DNA from: a bacterium
Lineage (GTDB): Bacteria > Chloroflexota > Dormibacteria > UBA8260 > Bog-877
Direction: 5' to 3'
Assembly (NCBI GenBank): GCA_021791455.1
Contig: JAJYWM010000412.1
Span: 1 to 11,958, forward strand
DNA: 11,958 nt
Part shown: piece after piece, positions 6,466 to 11,958 of the stretch
Layout of the letters: every line of letters starts with the position of its first letter
Numbering within the stretch: position 1 is the stretch's first letter
The notes under the pieces: model-generated
The model's input: only the letters and a program-made list of their open reading frames with translations
What the model was told of the DNA's origin: nothing
Databases searched by the model: none
Made by a program: the position numbers and the translations under genes

Positions 6466-6491
6466 CGCTGCAGCAGGGAGCCCGCTCCTGG

Positions 6492-6920
6492 CTACCCCGT
6501 CGTGTCGAGGAGTTCCACCGCGAACCCGCTCTGAGCCGCGTTCCGCGCCAGTGGCCCGTCGAAAGTCCACAGCACCGCCTGCAACTGCTCCGCCAGCGCC
6601 AGATAAGCGGCGTCGTAGGCGCTCCGCCGCCCCAGCTGGCGGGCGATCTCCACCACCCGCGGGACCGTCTCTTGGAGAAGGTGGTACGTCACGGGGAGTG
6701 CCCGCACGGTCGACCACACCGGCCCGACCCGCTCCGCAGGCAGCTTCCCCGCCTCGACCAGCCTGGTCAGGCTGCTCGCGAACTCGTAAGGGAGCAACGC
6801 CGGGGCATGCAGCGTCTCGCCGGCATCCGCCCACCCCTGCAGCGCACTCTGAGCCCGGGTCCGCCTCGGGTCGCCCGTGGCCGCCACCACCAGGACGTTC
6901 GCGTCCACCACGACGGCCAC
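6492..6920 (-). CDS. vapC: VapC-like PIN-domain ribonuclease toxin
   Basis: A 142-aa protein from GTG 6920. The PIN-domain acidic residues are all visible: D6 in VVVDANVLV, E46 in LLPYEFASSL, D103 in SAYDAAYLALAEQL and D121 in WTFDGPLA. This is the metal-binding active site of VapC endoribonucleases, which cut tRNA or rRNA when not held by their antitoxin. Length is typical (130-145 aa). The start codon directly abuts the stop of the upstream frame (TAG then GTG), the tight layout usual for antitoxin-toxin pairs. That upstream gene is cut by the left end of the transposon 88 bases further up, so the toxin appears to have lost its antitoxin and native promoter. It may therefore be silent, or the host may carry another antitoxin. 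The PIN fold is sure; the VapC role follows from family and layout. Confidence 0.85.
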   Translation of the reverse strand: MAVVVDANVLVVAATGDPRRTRAQSALQGWADAGETLHAPALLPYEFASSLTRLVEAGKLPAERVGPVWSTVRALPVTYHLLQETVPRVVEIARQLGRRSAYDAAYLALAEQLQAVLWTFDGPLARNAAQSGFAVELLDTTG

Positions 6921-7007
6921 CTACTCGGCCAACCGACCCTCGAGCGCCTCCCGACTCTGCCGGGACACCGCGACCGCATCCACCGGGGGCAGATCGGCCG
7001 TCAAGGC
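6921..7007 (-). pseudogene. C-terminal remnant of the antitoxin (vapB-like) cut by the transposon
   Basis: The minus frame ending at TAG 6923-6921, immediately before vapC, reads LTADLPPVDAVAVSRQSREA then LEGRLAE. Upstream of 7007 the frame runs into the left terminal inverted repeat. Only about 28 native residues remain, too few for a DNA-binding domain plus toxin wrap. The frame stays open through the repeat to a TTG at 7133, giving a chimeric 70-aa frame unlikely to be functional. Antitoxin identity is inferred from position; the remnant itself is not diagnostic of a VapB subfamily. The missing 5' part should lie just beyond 11958. Confidence 0.6.
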
Positions 7008-7039
7008 CTGTGACGAGGATCGGTACAGAATCCTGAACG
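7008..7039 (+). repeat. Left terminal inverted repeat of the Tn3-family transposon
   Basis: It begins CTGTGACGAGGATCGG and ends ATCCTGAACG. It matches the reverse complement of 11927-11958 at 31 of 32 positions, differing only at position 22 (A here, G at the right end). Beyond 7039 the similarity decays. Confidence 0.92.
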
Positions 7040-7110
7040 AGCAGGTGACTGCATTGCCATCCGGCACCAGACTGAAGTCAGGCGGGGGCTGAAGAGGGGG
7101 AGGCAAACCC

Positions 7111-7388
7111 TCAGCCGTTGCTCCGCAGATCAAGCATCAGTTTGGCGTCGACGGCTGCTCCGATGGCCTTCCGCAGCACCCTCTTGTGCTCAACGTCGAT
7201 TCGATGCCGGGACTGCTCGACTGCTCGACTGCTCGGCGAGCGTGAGCGGGGCCGTCCTTCGTCTCGATGAGAAGAGCCATCTCATGGCGGACCCCTTCGT
7301 CCTCCAACGTGGCGAGGGCTTGATCACGTTGTGGGCCACCGACTTGCCCCAGCAAATCGCACAGCAAATCGAGGTGTTCCGGGTGCAC
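7111..7388 (-). pseudogene. Small unknown passenger gene, frameshifted by an 8-bp tandem repeat
   Basis: From GTG 7388 the frame reads VHPEHLDLLCDLLGQVGGPQ... to ...HARRAVEQ, then enters three tandem copies of GAGCAGTC (7211-7234 on the plus strand: GACTGCTC x3). After them the first frame gives a poor tail and stops at 7137. Another frame carries convincing coding sequence (RHRIDVEHKRVLRKAIGAAV, DAKLMLDLRSNG) to a stop at 7111. Removing one 8-bp unit joins the two frames exactly (…ARRAVEQSRHRIDVEHK…), giving about 89 aa. The start is uncertain. An ATG at 7411 has a good GAGGAG site overlapping the ASCH stop, but it is in another frame, so a second lesion near the 5' end is possible. No family is recognised. 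It is probably co-transcribed with the ASCH gene. Confidence 0.6.
7211..7234. repeat. Tandem repeat, three copies of an 8-bp unit
   Basis: GACTGCTC occurs three times in a row with no interruption. As 8 is not a multiple of 3, each gain or loss of a unit changes the reading frame of the gene it lies in. Two copies would restore the longer frame. Confidence 0.9.
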
Positions 7389-7422
7389 GCGGCGGATCGG
7401 GACTGGAGCATCTTCGGCCTCC

Positions 7423-7887
7423 TCAGGGGCCGTTACCGGCGGATCCTCGGCCGGTCTCGACCAGGTGGAAGAACTCGACGACGACGAGTTCGGTGTCGCT
7501 CAAGGACTCCTGCGAGCTTCTCTCTGCACCGCTCGACGGGGTGGACGCCCAGAATGCCCGGTGAGCCTGCTCCCAGTCGGCCACCGACTCGAACCCCTCG
7601 CCCTCAGCCAGGGCGATGCTCAGATCAATGTCCCTGAGCGCCACCGTTCGTACTTCAACGGTCTCGACGACCCCGCGAGATCGACCGGAGCTGTCGACCA
7701 AGACGAGTCGCTCCCCGGCTCTGGGCAGTGGCTCGTTCTCCTCGTAATCGCGGAGCAAGGAAGAGGTGGCCGTCTTCTCACCCCGCAGAACGGCTTCGAC
7801 GAGGCGATCACCGAGGCCGCCGTCCCCATCGTGGCCGAACCGCATCTTGCCCAATTCAGCCTGATGGCCTTGGTCAGACCCGTTCAT
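7423..7887 (-). CDS. ASCH-domain protein, transposon passenger gene
   Basis: A 154-aa protein. ATG 7887 is chosen because it overlaps the stop of the recombinase (ATGA), although the frame is open further up inside that gene. The ASCH signature is clear: VEAVLRGEKTATSSLLRDY (the G-x-K-x-x-T motif, K38 and T41), then AGERLVLVDSSGR, then VVETVEVRTV with E75, then DIDLSIALAEGEGFESVADW and a C-terminal VVVEFFHLV strand. The ASCH fold is related to PUA domains and binds RNA or nucleosides. Characterised members include the N4-acetylcytidine amidohydrolase YqfB of E. coli, which uses a Lys, Thr and Glu, and a ribonuclease from Zymomonas. The substrate here is unknown. Coupling to tnpI and the following small gene raise the idea of a toxin-like passenger pair. 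Confidence 0.85.
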   Translation of the reverse strand: MNGSDQGHQAELGKMRFGHDGDGGLGDRLVEAVLRGEKTATSSLLRDYEENEPLPRAGERLVLVDSSGRSRGVVETVEVRTVALRDIDLSIALAEGEGFESVADWEQAHRAFWASTPSSGAERSSQESLSDTELVVVEFFHLVETGRGSAGNGP

Positions 7888-8789
7888 GAGCCCGCCTCCC
7901 GCGACCGCCGCCACGCCCCCAACTCGGCATCGGCGGTGGCGTCTGCCTGCTCGGCGTACCGGAGGGTGGTCTGGAGGTTGCGGTGCCCGAGGCGCTTGCG
8001 GATAGTGGGCAGGCTGACCCCGCCGTTGATCAGCTCGGTGGCATGGCCATGGCGGAGCTGGTGGATGGTGGCAGTGACTCCCGCCTTGGCGCAGTAGGTG
8101 GCCCAATGTTCTTGGACCGTCGAGTAGCGCAGTGGGCCGCCCACCCCGTTCTTCTCGGCCCGGAACAGCGGGCCGTGCCGGTAGCTGGTCTCCTTCAGGT
8201 GGCGCTTGATCTGGGCCACCAGGCGGGGGTCGTCCAGCAGCAAGGTCCGCCGCCGTCCCCCCTTGCCGAGCACGTGGAGACGCTCGTCGTCTGGGGCAAG
8301 GGCGATGTCGTCCACATGGAGCGCCAGCGCCTCACCCACCCGCAGGCCGGTCTCGGCCAGGAGCCGGAACAACAGCCGATCCCGGCTCCTGCCCCGGGGG
8401 ATGGCGCCCAGGATGGCCTCCACCTGCTCTTTGGCCAGGCCCCGGGGTTCGGGGGGCTCCAGGTGGACCCGGTCCAGCTTGGACATGGGATCTGCGTCGA
8501 TCAGGTCGTTGCGGTAGGCCCAACGCAGGAAGCTGGCGAGGGACGCCTCGCGGCGGGCCCGAGTGGCCGGGGCCAGATGAACCAGGGTGGCGAAGTGGGA
8601 CCGGAGCGCCTGGGGGGTGATCTCGCCCAGCTCGCCGGCGAAGTGCTGGGAGAAGGAGGCCAGGTCGCCACGATAGGCGCGGAGGGTGGCCGGGGAGCGG
8701 TTGGCGTGGCCGAGGTCAGCGAGAAAGGCCCCCACGGCGTCCGACAGCTTGGGGCTCGGGGCACCCTCGATGGCGGTGCTGGGGCTCAC
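7884..8789 (-). CDS. tnpI: TnpI-like tyrosine recombinase (cointegrate resolvase)
   Basis: A 301-aa protein from GTG 8789. The N-terminal SAM-like domain includes HANRSPATLRAYRGDLASF (28-46). All catalytic residues are present: R150 in AETGLRVGEAL, K176 in VLGKGGRRR, H243 and R246 in HQLRHGHATEL, H269 in RLGHRNLQTT, and the nucleophile Y278 in LRYAEQ. In Tn4430-type elements TnpI resolves the cointegrate formed by replicative transposition, by acting at the internal resolution site between tnpI and tnpA. That arrangement is seen here, with repeats at 8798-8906. No clear ribosome binding site precedes the GTG, so the mRNA may be leaderless. The ASCH gene overlaps its stop. A XerC/D-like name is equally valid at family level; TnpI is assigned from context. 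Confidence 0.9.
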   Translation of the reverse strand: MSPSTAIEGAPSPKLSDAVGAFLADLGHANRSPATLRAYRGDLASFSQHFAGELGEITPQALRSHFATLVHLAPATRARREASLASFLRWAYRNDLIDADPMSKLDRVHLEPPEPRGLAKEQVEAILGAIPRGRSRDRLLFRLLAETGLRVGEALALHVDDIALAPDDERLHVLGKGGRRRTLLLDDPRLVAQIKRHLKETSYRHGPLFRAEKNGVGGPLRYSTVQEHWATYCAKAGVTATIHQLRHGHATELINGGVSLPTIRKRLGHRNLQTTLRYAEQADATADAELGAWRRSREAGS

Positions 8790-8797
8790 GGGCGACT

Positions 8798-8906
8798 GGT
8801 TCCGGTGATAACGATGACTTCAGCCTTCCTCGGGACTCGGCACTCGTGCTGGTCAGTGGCTCGCGGTTGGCCAGGTTCCTGGGATAACGATACTTCTCCC
8901 AGGAAC
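8798..8906. promoter_or_regulatory. Internal resolution site between tnpI and tnpA
   Basis: The core is a perfect 10-bp inverted repeat, GTTCCTGGGA (8875-8884) and TCCCAGGAAC (8897-8906), around TAACGATACTTC. The left arm plus spacer is repeated imperfectly at 8798-8821 (GGTTCC, two changes, GATAACGAT, one extra base, ACTTC), without a matching right arm. This is an expected layout: one complete recombinase core next to tnpA and an accessory recombinase-binding repeat next to tnpI. Both divergent promoters must lie in this 131-bp gap, so TnpI binding would also repress them. Confidence 0.75.
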
Positions 8907-8920
8907 AGAGGGGGGATCGC

Positions 8921-10033
8921 GTGCCCGTCGTGGTGGATCCGGCTGACCTGTCCGGCTACGCCCGGTTCCCGGCCGACGTCGGGCGGGACTGGCTCGGCCG
9001 ATGGTGCCACCTGAGCGACGCCGACGTCACCCAGGCTCGCCGGCAGGCCGGGGACGTGACGCGCCTGGGGTTCGCCGTCCAGATCGCCACGGTGCGGGCC
9101 ATCGGCACCTTTCTCCCTGACCCGACCGCTGTCCCGCCCCCGGTGGTGGCCTCGGTGGCCCGCCAGCTCGACATCGCCGATCCCGGAATCCTTGCTGGCT
9201 ACGCCAAGCTGGCCGTGCGCTGGAGGCACACCTCGGAGATCCGCCGCCGTTACGGCTACCGGGACTTCGCCAGCCAACCCGGCCACTTCTTCCTGGTGCT
9301 GTGGCTCTACCGCCAGGCCTGGGCCGACGACCTCGGCCCTTCGGCCCTGTTCCGGGCTGCCCATCGCCGTCTTCTGGCCGACCGGGTGCTCCTGCCCGGC
9401 GAGCAGGTGCTGGGCCGCCTGGTGGCTGGTATCCGGGAGCGGGCCACCCGCCGGCTCTGGGCCCGGCTTGCCAGCACGGCCTCACCTGAGCTGCGCGCAC
9501 GCTTGGAGGACCTGCTGGTGGTGCCAGAAGGGCGCCGACGCTCGGAGCTGGACCGGCTCCGACGCCCGCCGTTCAGCCCGACCATCACCGGGCTGGTCCA
9601 GGCCCTGGAACGCCTTGTCGAGGTGCGGGCCCTCGGTGCTGGGGACCTCGACCTGTCCCGCCTGCCGTCCCGGCGGATGGGCGCCCTGGCTCGCTACGCC
9701 GACCAGGCCTGGGCCACCCAGCTGGCCGACCTGGCCCCCGAACGACGGACCGCCACCCTGGTGGCGTTCGCCTACGTCCTCACGCCGAGTGCCCGTGACG
9801 ACGTGATCGACATCTTCGACGTGGTCTTCGGGGACCTGCAGCGCTCGGCCACCGTCCGGGGCCAGCGGCGGCGGGCCGGGGAGCTGCGGGACTACGACAA
9901 GGCGGTGGCGAGCTGCACGCCGCCATGCAGGTCCTCCTCGAAGCTCTGGACGAGGGCGAGCAGGCCATCGCCGCGGCCCTCGGGGCGCTCCGCCAGGACC
10001 GGGGCCGGATCGAGCGGGCCCTCGGGACGGTGA
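8921..10033 (+). CDS. tnpA: Tn3-family transposase TnpA, 5' part before a frameshift
   Basis: It starts at GTG 8921, five bases after a GAGGGGGG ribosome binding site. The first 330 codons (to 9910) match the N-terminal region of Tn3-family transposases, including the DUF4158-type segment (residues 1-160: DLSGYARFPADVGRDWLGRW, VTRLGFAVQIATVRAIGTFL, RWRHTSEIRRRYGYRDF). This region binds the terminal repeats. After codon GCG 9908-9910 the frame turns into non-coding-like Ser/Arg/Pro-rich sequence and stops at 10033. Re-reading the last G of that codon, a -1 shift equal to a missing G, continues straight into the catalytic part. Joined, the protein would be 999 aa, the normal length for the family. 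The break is either a disabling mutation or a sequence error. Confidence 0.85.
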   Translation: MPVVVDPADLSGYARFPADVGRDWLGRWCHLSDADVTQARRQAGDVTRLGFAVQIATVRAIGTFLPDPTAVPPPVVASVARQLDIADPGILAGYAKLAVRWRHTSEIRRRYGYRDFASQPGHFFLVLWLYRQAWADDLGPSALFRAAHRRLLADRVLLPGEQVLGRLVAGIRERATRRLWARLASTASPELRARLEDLLVVPEGRRRSELDRLRRPPFSPTITGLVQALERLVEVRALGAGDLDLSRLPSRRMGALARYADQAWATQLADLAPERRTATLVAFAYVLTPSARDDVIDIFDVVFGDLQRSATVRGQRRRAGELRDYDKAVASCTPPCRSSSKLWTRASRPSPRPSGRSARTGAGSSGPSGR

Positions 10034-11919
10034 CCGCCCTCACGCGCCCGCCAGCCGACCCCTTCCACGAGCGGCTGGTGGCCTGCTACCCTCAGCTCCG
10101 CCGGTTCCTCCCGACCCTGATCGAGGCCATCCCCTTCGAGTGTACCGACGCTGCCCGTCCCGTGCTCGACGCCTACCAGGCGCTGGGGACCTGGCTGGCC
10201 GAGCGGCCCCGCACCACTCGCCTGCCCGAAGACGAGGTGCCGCTCGACGCGGTCAACGCCTCCTGGGAGCCCCATGTGAGGGACCGTGAGGACGGCACCG
10301 TCAACCGAGCGGCCTACGCCTGCTGCGTGCTGGACCAGCTCCGCACCCGCCTGCGGCGCCGGGACGTCTACGTCCCGCGCAGCACCCGTTGGGGCGATCC
10401 CCGAGCCGAGCTGCTCGCCCCTGAGGTCTGGGAACAGCAGCGTGAGCGAACCTGTGAGGACCTGGCCCTGAACGCCGACGCCGACGCGGCGGTCGCCGAG
10501 CTCGCCCGGGCCCTCGATGCCGCCTGGCGGCGCACGGCCGGGGGACTTCCCTCCAACCCCGACCTGCGCATCGAGGAACGGGACGGCCACGACGAGATCG
10601 TGATGAGCCCCCTCGATGCCGTCGACGAGCCAGCCTCGCTCGCGAAGCTCCGCAGCTCGGTCGAGGCGCTCCTGCCCGAGGTCGAGATCGCCGATGTCCC
10701 CCTCGAAGTGCATGGCTGGACCGGGTTCCTCGACGAGTTCACTCACATCAGCGGCACCCAGGGCCGGGCCAGCAATCTCATCGAGTCCGTGTCAGCCCTC
10801 CTCGTGTCGGAGGCCTGCAACGTCGGGCTCACCCCGGTCAGCGACGAGAGCCACCCGCCCCTGTCCCGGGACCGGCTGAACTGGGTGGCCCAGAACTACC
10901 TCCGATCCGCGACCCTCGCCGCCGCCAACACCCGCCTGGTCGACTACCACGCCCGGCTGGCCCTGGCCAACGCGTGGGGCGGTGGGGAGATGGCCTCGGC
11001 CGATGGGATGCGCTTCGTCATCCCCGTCTCCACCATCCACGCCGCCTACAACCCCCGCTATTTCGGTCGCCAGCGGGGCTCCACGCTATACACCTGGATG
11101 GCCGACACCCACGCCTCGTTCCACCAGACCCTGATCCCGGGCACTCAACGGGACAGCCTCTGGGCTCTCGATGGGCTCATGGCCAACCAGACGGTGGTCA
11201 GGCCCGAGACCGTGTCCACCGACACCGCCGGGGCCTCCGAGATCGTGTTCGCCCTGTCTTGGGCGCTGGGATTCCGCTACGCCCCACGCCTCGCCGACCT
11301 GCCTGACCAGCGTCTGTGGCGCATCGACCCGACCGCTCACTACGGGACCCTGGACAGCCTGGCCCGTCACCGCATCAACACCGGGCTGATCACCGGCCAA
11401 TGGGACCAGATCTGCAGGTTGGCCGCCTCGTTGGAGGCACGCACCGTCACCCCCTCGGCCATCCTCCGGTCCCTGCAGCGGGATCCCAGCCCCTCCAGTC
11501 TGGCCCGGGCGCTCGGTGAGCTGGGCAGGGTGATCAAGACGCTACACATCCTGGACTACTGCCTGGACCACGAGTACAGACGGGCCATCCACCATCTGCT
11601 CAACCGGGGCGAGGCCCGCAACAGCCTGGCCAGGGACGTGTTCCACGGCCACCGGGGCCAAGTCCGTCGTCACTACCAGGTCGATCAGGAGAACCAGCTC
11701 GACGCCCTCGGCCTCATGGCCAACATCCTGGTGCTATGGCAGACCGTGTACATCCAGGCCGCCCTCGACCATCTCGCCGCCAACGGGTACCAGGCCAACC
11801 CGGCCGACATCGTCAGGCTCTCCCCCCTCGGCCACCCCACGATCAACCTCCAGGGGCGCTACCAACCCACCAGCCGCGCACCCACAGGTCGCCTTCGTCC
11901 CCTGCGCACGGTCGACTGA
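9910..11919 (+). CDS. tnpA: Tn3-family transposase TnpA, 3' catalytic part after the frameshift
   Basis: Homology resumes at GAG 9910 (ELHAAMQVLLEALDE); the first possible internal start is ATG 9925, giving 664 aa. Numbered from that ATG, the likely DDE residues are D360 in MASADGMRF, D433 in STDTAGASEI and E563 in NRGEARNSLA. The spacings of 73 and 130 residues agree with what I recall for the Tn4430 transposase triad (72 and 130). Other family hallmarks are EFTHISGTQGR, ISTIHAAYNPRYFG-like VSTIHAAYNPRYFG, GELGRVIKTLHILDY and ALGLMANILVLWQTVYIQ. The C-terminal catalytic half is therefore intact, but without the N-terminal end-binding region it should not transpose alone. The right terminal repeat starts seven bases after the stop. 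Confidence 0.88.
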   Translation, partial: ELHAAMQVLLEALDEGEQAIAAALGALRQDRGRIERALGTVTALTRPPADPFHERLVACYPQLRRFLPTLIEAIPFECTDAARPVLDAYQALGTWLAERPRTTRLPEDEVPLDAVNASWEPHVRDREDGTVNRAAYACCVLDQLRTRLRRRDVYVPRSTRWGDPRAELLAPEVWEQQRERTCEDLALNADADAAVAELARALDAAWRRTAGGLPSNPDLRIEERDGHDEIVMSPLDAVDEPASLAKLRSSVEALLPEVEIADVPLEVHGWTGFLDEFTHISGTQGRASNLIESVSALLVSEACNVGLTPVSDESHPPLSRDRLNWVAQNYLRSATLAAANTRLVDYHARLALANAWGGGEMASADGMRFVIPVSTIHAAYNPRYFGRQRGSTLYTWMADTHASFHQTLIPGTQRDSLWALDGLMANQTVVRPETVSTDTAGASEIVFALSWALGFRYAPRLADLPDQRLWRIDPTAHYGTLDSLARHRINTGLITGQWDQICRLAASLEARTVTPSAILRSLQRDPSPSSLARALGELGRVIKTLHILDYCLDHEYRRAIHHLLNRGEARNSLARDVFHGHRGQVRRHYQVDQENQLDALGLMANILVLWQTVYIQAALDHLAANGYQANPADIVRLSPLGHPTINLQGRYQPTSRAPTGRLRPLRTVD

Positions 11920-11926
11920 CCTCCCA

Positions 11927-11958
11927 CGTTCAGGATCCTGTACCGATCCTCGTCACAG
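11927..11958 (-). repeat. Right terminal inverted repeat of the Tn3-family transposon
   Basis: The reverse complement of 7008-7039 with one difference. It ends exactly at the last base of the window, so any further outward match cannot be seen. Confidence 0.92.

Larger units (their letters stand above)
7008..11958. mobile_element. Tn3-family transposon with TnpI-type resolution system and ASCH passenger
   Basis: About 4.95 kb bounded by 32-bp inverted repeats (7008-7039 and 11927-11958, 31/32 identical). It encodes a DDE transposase with the Tn3 TnpA architecture (8921-11919) and a divergent tyrosine recombinase (8789-7884). Between them is a compact resolution site. Behind the recombinase lie an ASCH-domain gene and a small unknown gene. 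The tyrosine recombinase in place of a serine resolvase puts it with the Tn4430-like branch. The ends do not begin with the GGGG common in this family, and the right repeat ends exactly at the window edge, so the outer boundary may lie further out. If the outermost base is 7008, the 5-bp target duplication should be AAGGC (7003-7007), repeated right after 11958. Confidence 0.85.

Noticed and set aside
6921..7133. 70-aa chimeric frame reading through the left terminal repeat into the antitoxin remnant
   Set aside because: It starts at a TTG without a ribosome binding site inside the transposon; only the last 28 codons look native, so it is listed as a remnant rather than a gene.
7983..9014. 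343-aa open frame on the plus strand
   Set aside because: Antisense to the tyrosine recombinase with all its catalytic residues; the frame also crosses the resolution site and the tnpA start.
9895..9915. Programmed -1 frameshifting in tnpA
   Set aside because: The sequence at the break lacks an X-XXY-YYZ slippery heptamer, and Tn3-family transposases are normally read from one frame.
9892..10746. 284-aa open frame on the minus strand
   Set aside because: Antisense to the clearly homologous catalytic part of tnpA; no domain is recognisable.

Overview
The window is high-GC DNA with strong G/C preference at third codon positions, many GTG starts, leaderless-looking promoters and 4-base stop/start overlaps. 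This points to an actinobacterium or a similar high-GC Gram-positive lineage; species cannot be told. Everything recognisable is accessory DNA: an integrated and possibly conjugative element that was later hit by a Tn3-family transposon. No rRNA, tRNA or CRISPR array was seen.

Left part (1-3702), all on the minus strand. A tyrosine integrase runs off the left edge, so only its N-terminus is visible (274 down to 1). Just upstream of it is a perfect 33-bp palindrome with dif-like inner ends. Next comes a three-gene set: a MerR-like DNA-binding protein (3702-2479), an ORC/Cdc6-like AAA+ protein whose Walker A lysine is replaced by valine (2418-1372), and a second AAA+ protein with intact Walker motifs (1375-362). 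The AAA+ pair has its own consensus-like promoter with a palindromic operator candidate over the -10. These three genes have a weaker G/C codon bias than the DNA to their right. I cannot assign the set to a described system.

Middle part (3774-6449), plus strand. This is a conjugation-type cluster: two very small membrane-protein candidates (57 and 39 aa), a DUF4913-like 150-aa protein, a VirD4/TraG-family coupling ATPase and an 80-aa helical protein. The last three are joined by GTGA overlaps. Converging on it is a VapC-like PIN toxin (6920-6492) whose upstream partner gene is cut off.

Right part (7008-11958). This appears to be one complete Tn3-family transposon, flanked by 32-bp inverted repeats (31/32 identical). 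The left repeat starts inside the gene just upstream of vapC, presumably its antitoxin, so the toxin looks orphaned. The transposon resembles Tn4430 in layout: a TnpI-like tyrosine recombinase and tnpA are divergent around a resolution site with a perfect 10-12-10 inverted repeat. An ASCH-domain gene is coupled to the recombinase (ATGA overlap) and is followed by a small unknown gene. That small gene is frameshifted by an 8-bp unit present in three tandem copies; with two copies it would read through to a longer protein. tnpA has an intact DDE triad but is split by a one-base frameshift near 9910.
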